A stretch of 64,000 nt of DNA from Bradyrhizobium niftali (GCF_004571025.1 NZ_SPQT01000017.1:62001-126000); one strand, 5' to 3'; counted from the first letter of the stretch, positions 53,712-63,203 are shown. Numbers and translations: made by a program. The notes: a model not told the origin generated them from the letters alone.

Positions 53712-54164
53712 ATGATCAAGGTGAAGATCAACGGCCAGGAACAGAGCTGGGACGGCGACCCGAATCTCCCGCTACTCTGGTTCCTGCGTGACGAGGCCGG
53801 GCTGACCGGCACCAAGTTCGGCTGTGGCCAGGCCCTGTGCGGCGCCTGCACCGTCATCGTCGACAAGGAGGCGGTGCGCTCCTGCATCACGTCGGTCAAC
53901 GACGTCGCCGGACGCGAGGTCACGACGATCGAGGGATTGCATCCGAACGGCGATCACCCGGTTCAAAAAGCCTGGCGCCAGGTCAACGTGCCCCAATGCG
54001 GCTTCTGCCAGGCCGGCCAGATCATGCAGGCCGCGGCGCTCTTGATGGACAACCCGAAGCCCTCGCACGACCAGATTCGCGAGGCCATGTCCGGCAACAT
54101 CTGCCGCTGCGGCTGCTACCAGCGCATCGAGAACGCGGTCCATCTCGCCTCGACGGGAGTGTGA
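53712..54164 (+). CDS. (2Fe-2S)-binding subunit of molybdenum hydroxylase
   Basis: A 150-residue protein with two [2Fe-2S] sites: the plant-type Cys38, Cys43, Cys46, Cys58 (FGCGQALCGACTVIV) and the C-terminal Cys96, Cys99, Cys131, Cys133 (PQCGFCQAGQ, NICRCGCYQ). It transfers electrons from the molybdopterin subunit encoded 1 bp downstream. No FAD subunit is adjacent, so the acceptor is probably a cytochrome, as in isoquinoline-oxidoreductase-type enzymes. Confidence 0.94.
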   Translation: MIKVKINGQEQSWDGDPNLPLLWFLRDEAGLTGTKFGCGQALCGACTVIVDKEAVRSCITSVNDVAGREVTTIEGLHPNGDHPVQKAWRQVNVPQCGFCQAGQIMQAAALLMDNPKPSHDQIREAMSGNICRCGCYQRIENAVHLASTGV

Positions 54165-54165
54165 C

Positions 54166-56478
54166 ATGAATTTCATCGACAATCCCCGGAAGCTTCACAG
54201 CTTCGAAAAGAACATCCGTGTCGAGAAGGTCTCGCGCCGCAGCATCCTGAAGGGGCTCGGCATCACCGGCGGCTTCGTGCTCGCCGCGCCCGTGATGTCG
54301 CGCCAGGCGTTTGCCTATGAGACCGGCGCCGGAAAGATGCCGCACGGCGTCGTGGTCGATCCGCGCGTGTTCGTCGCGGTCGCGCCCGACGGCATCGTCA
54401 GCATCGTCGCCCACCGCTCCGAGATGGGCACCGGCGTGCGCACCAGCCTGCCCCTGATCGTGGCCGAGGAGATGGAGGCCGACTGGTCCAGGGTCAAGGT
54501 GCAGCAGGCCCATGGCGACGAGGTCAAGTTCGGCAACCAGGACACCGACGGCTCCCGCAGCACGCGGCATTACCTGATCCCGATGCGCCAGATCGGCGCT
54601 GCCGCCCGCACCATGCTGGAGCAGGCCGCCGCCAAGCGCTGGGGCGTACCCGCGACCGAGGTCAAGGCCGTCAATCACGAGGTCGTCCACAGCGCCAGCG
54701 GACGCAAGCTCGGCTTCGGCGAGCTCGCCGCCGACGCCGCCAAGGAATCGGTGCCGAGCATCGAAGGTCTCAAGCTGAAGGACCCCAAGGACTTCCGCTA
54801 CCTGACCAAGGGCCAGATCGGCATCGTCGATCTCCACGACATCACCACAGGCAAGGCGCAATACGGCGCCGACGTGCGCCTGCCGGGGATGAAATATGCC
54901 GTGATCGCGCGCCCGCCGGTGACCGGCGGCAAGCTTACCTCGTTCGATCCGGACGCGGCGTTGAAGGTGCCCGGCGTCGAGAAGGTGATGCAGGCGCGCG
55001 GCTGGCCGTGGCCGTCGAAATTCCAGCCGCTCGGCGGCGTCGCGGTGATCGCGCGCAACACCGGCGCGGCGATCAAGGGCCGCGACGCGCTGAAACTGGT
55101 CTGGGACGACGGCGCCAACGGCAAATACGACTCCGTCGCCTACCGCAAGGAGCTCGAGGAGGCCTCGCGCAAACCCGGCCTCGTCGTGCGCAAGGAGGGC
55201 GATGCGGACGCCGCCCTGAAAGGCGCCGACAAGGTGATCGTCGGCGAGTACTACGTCCCGCATCTCGCCCATGTCGCCATGGAACCGCCGGTGGCGGTCG
55301 CCGACGTCAAGGGCGACAAGGCGGAGATCTGGGCGCCGGTGCAGAGCCCGGGCGGCACCCGCGAGGACGTCGCCAAGACTCTCGGCATCCCCGAGGAGAA
55401 CGTCACCGTCAACGTCACGCTGCTCGGCGGCGGTTTCGGCCGCAAGTCGAAATGCGACTATGCGCTCGAAGCCGCGTTGCTGTCGAAGGAGCTCGGCGCG
55501 CCGGTGAAGGTGCAGTGGACGCGGGAGGACGACATCCACAACGGCTTCCTGCACACCGTCTCGGTCGAGCGGATCGAGGCCGGCCTCGACAAGAGCGGCA
55601 AGGTGATCGCCTGGCGCCACCGCAGCGTGGCGCCCAGCATCGCCTCGACCTTTGCGGCCGGTACGGTGCACCAGGCGCCCTTCGAGCTCGGCATGGGCCT
55701 CGTCGACATGCCGTTCGAGATCGCCAACATCTCCTGCGAGAACCCGGAGGCCGCGGCGTTCACCCGCATCGGCTGGTTCCGCTCGGTCTCGAACATCCCG
55801 CGCGCCTTCGCGGTGCAGTCGATGGTCGGCGAGATCGCGAACGCAACCGGCCGCGACCAGAAGGAGACGCTGCTCGCGCTGATTGGCAGCCCGCGGATCG
55901 TCAAGCCCGCGGTGAAGGACTTGTGGAACTACGGCGAGCCCCTGGACAGCTACCCGATCGACACCGCGCGCCTGCGCAAGGTGGTCGAGCTGGTGGCCGA
56001 GAAGGGCGAATGGGGCCGTCAGGTGCCCAAGGGCCACGGTCTCGGCATCGCGGTACACCGCAGCTTCGTCAGCTACATCGCGACTATCGTCGAGGTGGCC
56101 GTCGACGACAAGGGCAAGCTGACGGTGCCGCGGGTCGACACCGCGATCGATTGCGGCACCTATGTCAACCCCGAGCGCATCGCCTCGCAGATCGAGGGCG
56201 CGGCGATCATGGGCCTCAGCCTCGCCAAATATGGCGAGATCACCTTCAAGGACGGCAAGGTGCAGCAGAAGAACTTTGACGACTTCCAGCTCGTCAGGAT
56301 CGACGAGTCTCCCCTGGTGACCAACGTCTACATCGTGCCGCCCGCGTCAGGCACGCCACCGAGCGGCGTCGGCGAGCCCGGCGTTCCGCCGTTCGCACCG
56401 GCTCTCATGAATGCCATCTTCGCCGCGACCGGAAAACGCATCCGCGCGCTGCCGATCGGCAAGCAATTGGAGGCGTGA
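54166..56478 (+). CDS. Molybdopterin-binding subunit, xanthine dehydrogenase family
   Basis: A 770-residue protein with a twin-arginine signal (SRRSILKGLGITGGFVLAAP) and the IorB-like aldehyde/isoquinoline oxidase fold. It has a GTGVRTSLPLIVAEEMEADW molybdopterin segment, GGGFGRKSKCDYALEAALLS, and the catalytic Glu737 in SGVGEPGVPP. It likely oxidises aldehydes or N-heterocycles in the periplasm. Placed after the methanol oxidation operon, an aldehyde substrate is plausible but not proven. Partner of the 2Fe-2S protein upstream. Confidence 0.92.
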   Translation: MNFIDNPRKLHSFEKNIRVEKVSRRSILKGLGITGGFVLAAPVMSRQAFAYETGAGKMPHGVVVDPRVFVAVAPDGIVSIVAHRSEMGTGVRTSLPLIVAEEMEADWSRVKVQQAHGDEVKFGNQDTDGSRSTRHYLIPMRQIGAAARTMLEQAAAKRWGVPATEVKAVNHEVVHSASGRKLGFGELAADAAKESVPSIEGLKLKDPKDFRYLTKGQIGIVDLHDITTGKAQYGADVRLPGMKYAVIARPPVTGGKLTSFDPDAALKVPGVEKVMQARGWPWPSKFQPLGGVAVIARNTGAAIKGRDALKLVWDDGANGKYDSVAYRKELEEASRKPGLVVRKEGDADAALKGADKVIVGEYYVPHLAHVAMEPPVAVADVKGDKAEIWAPVQSPGGTREDVAKTLGIPEENVTVNVTLLGGGFGRKSKCDYALEAALLSKELGAPVKVQWTREDDIHNGFLHTVSVERIEAGLDKSGKVIAWRHRSVAPSIASTFAAGTVHQAPFELGMGLVDMPFEIANISCENPEAAAFTRIGWFRSVSNIPRAFAVQSMVGEIANATGRDQKETLLALIGSPRIVKPAVKDLWNYGEPLDSYPIDTARLRKVVELVAEKGEWGRQVPKGHGLGIAVHRSFVSYIATIVEVAVDDKGKLTVPRVDTAIDCGTYVNPERIASQIEGAAIMGLSLAKYGEITFKDGKVQQKNFDDFQLVRIDESPLVTNVYIVPPASGTPPSGVGEPGVPPFAPALMNAIFAATGKRIRALPIGKQLEA

Positions 56479-56581
56479 GCGCATGGAAGCTCAAACAAGA
56501 AGGAGCGCGATAGAAGTCTATCGCGCTTAGGAACATCAGGCGGCCATGCGCCGTTTGCATCGATCTCACAGGAGCAGATCG

Positions 56582-56842
56582 ATGATCAACATCACGAAGG
56601 CGCTCGCAGTCTCGCTGCTGTCGGGCGCCTTTCTTTTGACCGCTGGCGGCGCCTTCGCCCAGAGCAACACGACGCCGCCGACCACGGCCACCCGCCCCAC
56701 CGCGCCGGACCAGAACTCACTGCCCAACGCCACCGCCCCGCCCGCCTCGACCACCCAGACCACCGGGCAGAGCAGCACCGATCCAAAAGTTCAGGAGATG
56801 AACCAGAAGGAAAAGGACAAGGTGGATCGCCAGGGGAAGTAG
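56582..56842 (+). CDS. Small exported Pro/Thr/Gln-rich protein
   Basis: An 86-residue protein with signal peptide (ALAVSLLSGAFLLTAGGAFA) and a low-complexity mature part (NTTPPTTATRPTAPDQNSLP, SSTDPKVQEMNQKEKDKVDR). No fold is evident. A cell-envelope role is inferred from the signal only. Confidence 0.65.
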   Translation: MINITKALAVSLLSGAFLLTAGGAFAQSNTTPPTTATRPTAPDQNSLPNATAPPASTTQTTGQSSTDPKVQEMNQKEKDKVDRQGK

Positions 56843-56855
56843 TCGACATCGATGT

Positions 56856-57015
56856 GCCCTCTCCCCTTGTGGGAGAGGGCAGCGACGCTGGCTGATACAA
56901 CCTCGCTTGGGTGAGGGGTTTGTCTCCGGGAATCTCTCACATCATGATGCGCGGATAGAACCCCTCATCCGTCGCGCGCAAAGCGTACGCCACCTTCTCC
57001 CACAAGGGGAGAAGG
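56856..57015. repeat. Composite palindromic repeat between convergent genes
   Basis: Hairpins at 56856-56880 (GCCCTCTCCC / GGGAGAGGGC) and 56993-57015 (CCTTCTCCC / GGGAGAAGG) with inverted internal segments. Same architecture as at 34738 and 60342. Confidence 0.8.
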
Positions 57016-57031
57016 GAAGACGCCCACACAA

Positions 57032-57061
57032 AATGCGGCGGACGTTTCCGTCCGCCGCATT
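57032..57061 (-). terminator. Terminator of third PQQ dehydrogenase gene
   Basis: A perfect 13-bp stem (AATGCGGCGGACG) with a 4-nt loop; read on the minus strand it is followed by TTTTG. It lies 46 bp past the stop of the gene at 57107. Confidence 0.8.
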
Positions 57062-57106
57062 CGCCACCCCCCTTGCTGCTCCGCTTCTTTCGATCCGCCC
57101 GCGGAG

Positions 57107-58834
57107 CTATTTCTTCAGCGCGAACACCCAGACCACGCCGCCCTGGGGCACGTTGGCCTCGATGCCGATGTTGTTGGTCACGAGCGCATCCTGGATCCGC
57201 TGCGCGTCCACACCCCATCCCGACTGGATCGCGATGTATTGGGTGCCGTCGATCTCATAGGAGACCGGCATGCCCATGATGCCGGAGTTGGTCTTCTGCT
57301 CCCACAGCAGCTCGCCGGTCTTGGCGTTGAAGGCGCGGAAGTTGCGATCGTTGGTACCGCCGGCAAAGATGAGATCGCCCGCGGTCGCCGTCACCGAGCC
57401 GAACAGCTGCGACTTCGGGAAGTTGTGCTGCCACACCTTCTTGCCCGTGACGGGATCCCAGGCCTGCAGTTCGCCAAAATGATCCGCGCCCGGCTTTGTC
57501 TTCAGCCCAATGTCTTCCGGCTTGGTGCCGAGCCAGAGCTCGCCCGGCTTGAGTGCGACCTTCTCGCCGGTGAAGCCGCCGCAGAAATTCTCGTTGGCGG
57601 GCACGTAGACGAGGCCGGTCTTCTGGCTGTAGGCCGCCGACGGCCAGTCCTTGCCGCCCCACAGCGACGGACAGAACTCCACGCGCTTGCCAATTACCGG
57701 CTTGTGCGCGGGATCGACGATCGGCTTGCCGGTTTCGGCATCGATGCCCTTCCAGACGTCGGTGGAGACGAACGGCCAGCCGGCCACGTAGTTGATCTTG
57801 GTCGGCGTGCGCTCGAGCACCCAGAAGATCGCGTCGCGCCCCGGATGGACCAGGCTCTTGATGTTGCGACCGTCGCGTTGCAGGTCGATCAGCATCGGCG
57901 CCTCGACCTCGTCCCAGTCCCAGGAATCGTTCTGGTGGTACTGGTGATAGGTCTTGATCTTGCCGTTGTTCGGATCGAGCGCAAGCACCGACGAGGTGTA
58001 GAGATTGTCGCCCGGATGCGTCTCGCCCGGCCACGGCGCCGCGTTGCCGACGCCCCAATAGATCGTCTTGGTGTCCTTGTCGTAATTGCCGGTCATCCAG
58101 GCCGAGCCGCCGCCGTTCTTCCAGTCGTCGCCCTGCCAGGTGTCGTGACCGGGCTCGCCCTCGCCGGGAATGGTGTAGGTCCGCCACAGCTCCTTGCCGT
58201 CCTTGGCGTCATAGGCGGCGACATAGCCGCGCACGCCGAACTCGCCGCCGGAGCCGCCGACGATGACCTTGCCGTCGACGATCAGCGGCATCAGGGTCAT
58301 GTACTGGCCCTTCTTGTAGTCCTGCACCTTGGTGTCCCACACCACCTTGCCGGTCTTGGCGTCGAGCGCGACGACATGATCGTCGGTGGTGGCGAGATAG
58401 AGCTTGTCCTCCCAGAGGCCGACGCCGCGACTGGTCGGATGCAGCTGGAACAGATCGTCGGGGAGCTGCCGCTTGTAGCGCCAGTATTCGTCGCCGGTTT
58501 TCGCGTTCAACGCGATCACCTGCCCCATCGGGGTCGCCACGAACATCACGCCATTGTTGATGATCGGCGGCGCCTCGTGGCCTTCGACGACGCCTGTCGC
58601 AAACGTCCAGACCGGCGTGAGACCCTTCACGTTCGAGGTGTTGATCTGGTCGAGCGGGCTGTAGCCCTGCCCGTCATAGGTGCGCCGATAGAGCATCCAG
58701 TTGCTCGGTTCCGGATTCTCCAGGCGCTGCGCGGTGACCGGAGAATAATTCTCGATCGGGCCAGACACGGCGGCGGTCGAGGCAAGACAGGTGAAGGCGA
58801 CGAAGCCGGACAGTAACCATTGCTTCCTGGTCAT
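57107..58834 (-). CDS. PQQ-dependent alcohol dehydrogenase, paralogue 3, no vicinal disulfide
   Basis: A 575-residue quinoprotein with signal peptide (LLSGFVAFTCLASTAAVSG) and propeller motifs. Glu198 (SGGEFG), Asn264 (GVGNAA), catalytic Asp306 and extra Asp308 (DSWDWDEVEAP) are present, so lanthanide use is likely. The position of the conserved Cys-Cys ring reads HPTSRGVGL here: both cysteines are missing. It oxidises an alcohol or aldehyde in the periplasm; substrate unknown. AGGGGAACG precedes the ATG. A Rieske-like gene lies 118 bp upstream on the same strand. Confidence 0.92.
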   Translation of the reverse strand: MTRKQWLLSGFVAFTCLASTAAVSGPIENYSPVTAQRLENPEPSNWMLYRRTYDGQGYSPLDQINTSNVKGLTPVWTFATGVVEGHEAPPIINNGVMFVATPMGQVIALNAKTGDEYWRYKRQLPDDLFQLHPTSRGVGLWEDKLYLATTDDHVVALDAKTGKVVWDTKVQDYKKGQYMTLMPLIVDGKVIVGGSGGEFGVRGYVAAYDAKDGKELWRTYTIPGEGEPGHDTWQGDDWKNGGGSAWMTGNYDKDTKTIYWGVGNAAPWPGETHPGDNLYTSSVLALDPNNGKIKTYHQYHQNDSWDWDEVEAPMLIDLQRDGRNIKSLVHPGRDAIFWVLERTPTKINYVAGWPFVSTDVWKGIDAETGKPIVDPAHKPVIGKRVEFCPSLWGGKDWPSAAYSQKTGLVYVPANENFCGGFTGEKVALKPGELWLGTKPEDIGLKTKPGADHFGELQAWDPVTGKKVWQHNFPKSQLFGSVTATAGDLIFAGGTNDRNFRAFNAKTGELLWEQKTNSGIMGMPVSYEIDGTQYIAIQSGWGVDAQRIQDALVTNNIGIEANVPQGGVVWVFALKK

Positions 58835-58952
58835 GGACGTTCCCCTTTTTCATCCGTTTGAATTCTTGCGTTGAATTCTTGTCGTTCGTCCCGTCGTCCG
58901 CCCATCGGCGGATGCGGCCTCTCGTGACGCGGGCATGACCCGCCACCGTCCA

Positions 58953-59534
58953 TCATCCTGGCTGCGCGCCACCTACCTTTCCGACGAAGTTTCCGGCGAC
59001 GCTGAGCGAACCGTCAGCGAACGCCAGCGGCAGCGCCGCGAGCCGTCGCGGTGCCGGCCCGAACACGACCTGCGCGCCCGCGCGAGGATCGTATTCGGAG
59101 TTGTGGCACATGCACTTGAGCACCTCCTTGTCGCCGACGTCGCTCTTCACCCAGGCGGTGACGGGACAGCCGGCATGGGAGCAGATCGCCGAATAGGCGA
59201 TGATGCCGTCGACGGCGCGCGCGCGGGTCTGCTCGTCGAGCTCGGCGGGATCGAGCCGGATGAGCAGGATCTCGTTGAGCCGCGAGGCGCTGCGCACCAC
59301 CGATGTCTTGGGGTCCTTCGGCCAGGCATGCACGGGCGGCCCGCCGGCCGGCAGGTCGGCCGCGGTGATCAGCTTGCCCTCCTGGTCACCGTCGGAGAAG
59401 ACGAGCACATCGCCCTTCTGCGGCCGTTCGTCGGAGCCGGGCGGATCCTCGCCTGCGCGCGCCGATGTGGAACAGCCGAGGCAGGCCGAGGTGGCGAGCG
59501 CACCCAGCAGCAGCGTTCGCCGCGTCTGCTCCAT
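58953..59534 (-). CDS. Rieske-type [2Fe-2S] protein, exported
   Basis: A ~193-residue protein with a Tat/lipoprotein-like N-terminus (TRRTLLLGALATSACLGCS) and a Rieske cluster in CSHAGC and CMCHNSEYDP, giving the two Cys and two His ligands. The usual CxCHGS second motif is CxCHNS here. A QcrA-like fold without other bc1 genes nearby suggests a dedicated electron carrier, perhaps for the PQQ dehydrogenase downstream. Longer starts (59606, 59642) are possible; 59534 begins the Tat-like signal. Confidence 0.82.
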   Translation of the reverse strand: MEQTRRTLLLGALATSACLGCSTSARAGEDPPGSDERPQKGDVLVFSDGDQEGKLITAADLPAGGPPVHAWPKDPKTSVVRSASRLNEILLIRLDPAELDEQTRARAVDGIIAYSAICSHAGCPVTAWVKSDVGDKEVLKCMCHNSEYDPRAGAQVVFGPAPRRLAALPLAFADGSLSVAGNFVGKVGGAQPG

Positions 59535-59851
59535 GGCCGCGTCAACTTCAGGCTCCGCAGAATTCTCGGAGGATGGGGAATTGATGTTGAACGATGCGCG
59601 CGACATGCACGTTAGCAGGCGCTGGAACTCTGCCGAAAACAAGGCGAAGAATTGGCGCCGCAGTGCATCAATATGGCTATGCTCGCTTTGATTGAACGAG
59701 AGTGAACGCGTTCAAACGTATTTTCACAGTTTTACATCGCACCACGCGAGCGGCATGATGATTTTGCAGACCAGACCGATGATGTTGGAATTGGTGCGAC
59801 GCGCCATCGCGCGATGTGAGCTGCACGTTTCTCAGGCAGGCATTTGGTATT
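59535..59851. other. Intergenic region
   Basis: 317 bp, locally AT-rich, upstream of the Rieske-like gene and downstream of the haemoglobin gene. The only open frames extend the Rieske N-terminus. The inverted GAACGCGTTC at 59704-59713 is a possible operator. Confidence 0.4.
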
Positions 59852-60316
59852 TCACGATCTGAGCACGTGACGCGGCGAAGCGATGCGGCCTGCGACCGTT
59901 GCCGACGCCATTTCAAAACTGTCGGCGATGCGGCGTGCCTTGTCGATGAAGAGCGCGGCCGCCGCGGGCGGACAGACGTCGCGCGCGGTCTGTTCGAACA
60001 GATCGAGCCAGCGGTCGAAATGATCGCCGACAAGGCTGAGCGGCAGATGCGCCCGCATCGGTGAGCCATGATAGCTGCCGCTCATCAGCACGACTGACGA
60101 CCAGAAATCCCCGAGCTTGGCGAGATGCTCGTCCCAATTCTGCACGACCGCGAATACCGGCCCCAGGAGCGCGTCCTCGCGCACGCGCCCGTAAAAGCGC
60201 GCAACGAGTTCCGCGATCATCTCTTCGGTGATCCCGGTGCGCTCGATCGCATCCTGGGTCAGCAAGTTCCGGCGCGCGGCCGCCGCTTCGCGCTCGGCCT
60301 TCAGTCGATCCGACAT
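59852..60316 (-). CDS. Group III truncated haemoglobin
   Basis: A 154-residue globin with the 2/2 fold features ITEEMIAELVARFYGRVRED, LLGPVF, WDEHLAKLGDFWSSVVL, SYHGSPMRAHLPL and the proximal His in DHFDRWLDLFEQTA. It binds oxygen or NO in the cytoplasm. The N-terminus (MSDRLKAEREAAAARRN) is longer than usual. It is the last gene of the C1 area before the 3-hydroxyacyl-CoA dehydrogenase. Confidence 0.9.
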   Translation of the reverse strand: MSDRLKAEREAAAARRNLLTQDAIERTGITEEMIAELVARFYGRVREDALLGPVFAVVQNWDEHLAKLGDFWSSVVLMSGSYHGSPMRAHLPLSLVGDHFDRWLDLFEQTARDVCPPAAAALFIDKARRIADSFEMASATVAGRIASPRHVLRS

Positions 60317-60341
60317 ATGCTCTTCGTCCGTTTTCGTCTTC

Positions 60342-60490
60342 CCCTCTCCCCTTGTGGGAGAGGGTGGCTCGCCGCAAGCGCGGCGAGACTGGTGAGGGGT
60401 TATGTCCGCGCACTCCTCAACCATTGGAGCTCGCGGAACCAACCCCTCATCCGGCGCTTTTGCGCCACCTTCTCCCACAAGGGGAGAAGG
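60342..60490. repeat. Composite palindromic repeat
   Basis: Hairpins at 60342-60364 and 60468-60490 with the same sequences and layout as those at 34738-34940 and 56856-57015, between the haemoglobin 5' end and the 3-hydroxyacyl-CoA dehydrogenase 3' end. Confidence 0.8.
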
Positions 60491-60600
60491 AAGAACGCGC
60501 CCGCATCCATAGTGGAGCCAATTGCGCGCGGCGTCTTTGTCGCAGCGCAAATTGCGGGACGGGCGGCGGGCTCGAACGCCCCGCCGCCTACGCCGTGTCA

Positions 60601-61452
60601 TCAGGCGCCGTAAGTGTAAAAACCCTGCCCGGTCTTGCGGCCGAGATGCCCGGCATCGACCATTTCCTTCAGCAAGGGGGCCGGACGGTATTTCGGGTCG
60701 TTGAAGCCTTTGTAGAAGACCTCCATCACCGACAACATCGTGTCGAGCCCGACGAGATCGGCCAGCGCCAGCGGCCCGATCGGATGGTTGCAGCCGAGCT
60801 TCATGCCGGCGTCGATCTCTTCCGCCGTCGCGATCCCCTCCTGGAGAGCGAAGATCGCCTCGTTGATCATCGGGCACAGGATGCGGTTGACCGCGAAGCC
60901 CGGGCTGTTCTTGGCCGTGATCGCCACCTTGCCGACGCGCTGGGCGAAATCGAGCGCCTTGGCGTGGGTGTCGTCGGAGGTCTGCAGGCCGCGGATGAGC
61001 TCGAGCAGCGCCATCACCGGCACAGGATTGAAGAAGTGCATGCCGATGAAGCGGTCGGGGCGATCGGTCGCGGCGGCAAGCTTCGTGATCGAGATCGACG
61101 AGGTATTGGTTGCAACGAGCGTGCGCGGCGACAGCGTCGCGCAGAGGTCCTTCAGGATCTTGACCTTGAGCTCCTCGTTCTCGGTGGCGGCCTCGATCAC
61201 CAGGTCGCAATCGGCCAGCTTCGCCCGGTCGGTGGTGCCGGTGATGCGCTTGAGCGTCGCCTCGCGGTCGGCCGCCGACATCTTCTCCTTCTTGACCAGG
61301 CGCTCGAGGCTGCCGCCGACGGTCGAAATCCCGCGGTTCACCGCCGCATCGGAAATGTCGACCATCACGACCGAGAGCCCGGCCGCGGCGCAGATTTGCG
61401 CGATGCCGTTCCCCATGGTCCCTGCCCCGATGATGCCAACGGTCTGGATCAT
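60601..61452 (-). CDS. 3-hydroxybutyryl-CoA dehydrogenase
   Basis: A 283-residue NAD(P)-dependent dehydrogenase. The N-terminal Rossmann GAGTMGNGIAQICAAAGLSV is followed by IGMHFFNPVPVMALLELIRG and the C-terminal domain NHPIGPLALADLVGLDTMLS. It interconverts acetoacetyl-CoA and 3-hydroxybutyryl-CoA. The encoded length and motifs match the short monofunctional class. Confidence 0.94.
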   Translation of the reverse strand: MIQTVGIIGAGTMGNGIAQICAAAGLSVVMVDISDAAVNRGISTVGGSLERLVKKEKMSAADREATLKRITGTTDRAKLADCDLVIEAATENEELKVKILKDLCATLSPRTLVATNTSSISITKLAAATDRPDRFIGMHFFNPVPVMALLELIRGLQTSDDTHAKALDFAQRVGKVAITAKNSPGFAVNRILCPMINEAIFALQEGIATAEEIDAGMKLGCNHPIGPLALADLVGLDTMLSVMEVFYKGFNDPKYRPAPLLKEMVDAGHLGRKTGQGFYTYGA

Positions 61453-61727
61453 TGCGTCACATCCTTCTCATCCTTGCGGGCGTGCCGCTAGCGGCCCGGC
61501 CCCATTGTTCCTGCATCAGGCTCTAGCACCGCCAGTCGCCGGGTGCGACCTGATCCTGCCCCTTCCTTAAACCATCCATGGCGGGAATAAAGCCGCAGAA
61601 GGGGATGATTTCGCGGCCTCGCAGCCCGTTTGGCCCGAGCCATGCGGCGCAAGCGCCGGCCCAAGAGCGCCGCGGGTGCGGCGACCGGGGTCGATCGGCG
61701 GGGGAAGCTGCGGTGTCAGGCCTCGCC

Positions 61728-63203
61728 TCATTCGAGACGCAGCACCTTGCCGGGATTCATGATGTTCTTGGGGTCAAGGGCCCGCTTGATCGTGCGCATG
61801 ATGTCGAGCTCGGTCCTGGAGCGATAATGCTGGAGCTCGTCGAGCTTCTCGATGCCGATGCCGTGTTCGGCGGAGATCGAGCCGGCCATGGAGGTGATGA
61901 GGTCGTTGACGACCCGCGTGATCGCCGCAGAGTACTGGGTGAGCGTGTCGCGATCCATGCCCTTCGGGCCCATGAAGGAGAAGTGCAAATTGCCGTCTCC
62001 GATGTGGCCAAGCGGATAGGGGCGGATCGTCGGCAGGATGTCGAGCACGGCCTTGAGACCCCTGTCGATGAACTCGGGAATCCCCGAGATTGCGACCGAC
62101 ACGTCGTAGCTCAGGCCCGGCCCCTCGGCGCGCGATGCCTCGGCCACGCTCTCGCGAATGCGCCACATGTTGCGCGACTGCGCTTCGGTTTGCGCAATCA
62201 CCGCATCCAGCACCCGGCCCGCCTCGAGCTGATCGGCCAAGAACTGCTCCATCCTGTCCGACATGCCCGCGCCGTCCTGCCGCGGCCGGGCCGACGACCA
62301 TTCGAGAAGGAGATACCATTCGGTCTCGGCCTTGAGAGGGTCCTGGGTGCCGGGAATGTGGCGCAGCACCATGTCGGTGCAGGCGCGGCTCATCAGCTCG
62401 CAGGAGCCGACATTGTCGTCGGAGGCGGCATGCGCCTCCGACAGGAGCTCGATCGCCGCCCTGGGATCGCGGATCGCGAGCCATGCCGTGCAGACGTCCT
62501 TCGGCGCGGGCCAGAGTTTCAGCACCGCCTTGGTGATGATGCCGAGCGTTCCTTCGGCGCCCATGAACAGATGCTTGAGGTCATATCCGGTATTGTCCTT
62601 CTTGAGTGCGCGCAGCCCGTCCCAGACCTCGCCGCTCGCCAGCACGACCTCGAGACCCAGCACCAGATTTCGCGCATTGCCGTAACGCAGCACCTGCACG
62701 CCGCCAGCATTGGTCGACAGATTGCCACCGATCATGCACGAGCCCTGGGCACCCAGGCTGAGCGGAAAGAAGCGATCATGACGCGCGGCCGTCTCCTGGA
62801 GCGTCTGAAGGATGCACCCCGCCTCCACCGTCATGGCGTAGCCGACGGGATCGACATTCAGCACACGATTCATGCGACCGAGCGACAGCACGATGCCGCG
62901 GTGCGCGGGCCACGGCGTGGCACCGCCCATCAGGCCGGTGTTGCCGCCCTGCGGCACGACGGCAATGCCGCTGTCGTAGCAGAGCTTGATGACAGCCGAG
63001 ACTTCCGCGGTGTTGGCCGGACGCACGACCGCCGCGGCCTGCCCCGCCAGCTCGCCGCGCCAATCGGTCACGAACGGGCGCTTGTCCTGCTCGTCCAGGA
63101 TCAGGCCCTTGTCGCCCACGATAGCTCGCAAGCGGTCGAGAATGGCTGGCGTCACGGGCGCGGTCGGAATGGAGGGAGCGGTGACAAGGGCTGCACCCGG
63201 CAT
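61728..63203 (-). CDS. FAD-linked oxidase (D-2-hydroxyacid dehydrogenase type)
   Basis: A 491-residue protein with the FAD-binding PCMH domain (VVPQGGNTGLMGGATPW, GNLSTNAGGVQVLRYGNARN) and FAD-oxidase C domain (YPLGHIGDGNLHFSFMGPKG, EHGIGIEKLDELQHYRSRTE). It resembles D-lactate/D-2-hydroxyglutarate dehydrogenases that pass electrons to a quinone or ETF. The start at 63203 follows GCGAGGAAC and precedes the first conserved residues. Confidence 0.92.
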   Translation of the reverse strand: MPGAALVTAPSIPTAPVTPAILDRLRAIVGDKGLILDEQDKRPFVTDWRGELAGQAAAVVRPANTAEVSAVIKLCYDSGIAVVPQGGNTGLMGGATPWPAHRGIVLSLGRMNRVLNVDPVGYAMTVEAGCILQTLQETAARHDRFFPLSLGAQGSCMIGGNLSTNAGGVQVLRYGNARNLVLGLEVVLASGEVWDGLRALKKDNTGYDLKHLFMGAEGTLGIITKAVLKLWPAPKDVCTAWLAIRDPRAAIELLSEAHAASDDNVGSCELMSRACTDMVLRHIPGTQDPLKAETEWYLLLEWSSARPRQDGAGMSDRMEQFLADQLEAGRVLDAVIAQTEAQSRNMWRIRESVAEASRAEGPGLSYDVSVAISGIPEFIDRGLKAVLDILPTIRPYPLGHIGDGNLHFSFMGPKGMDRDTLTQYSAAITRVVNDLITSMAGSISAEHGIGIEKLDELQHYRSRTELDIMRTIKRALDPKNIMNPGKVLRLE

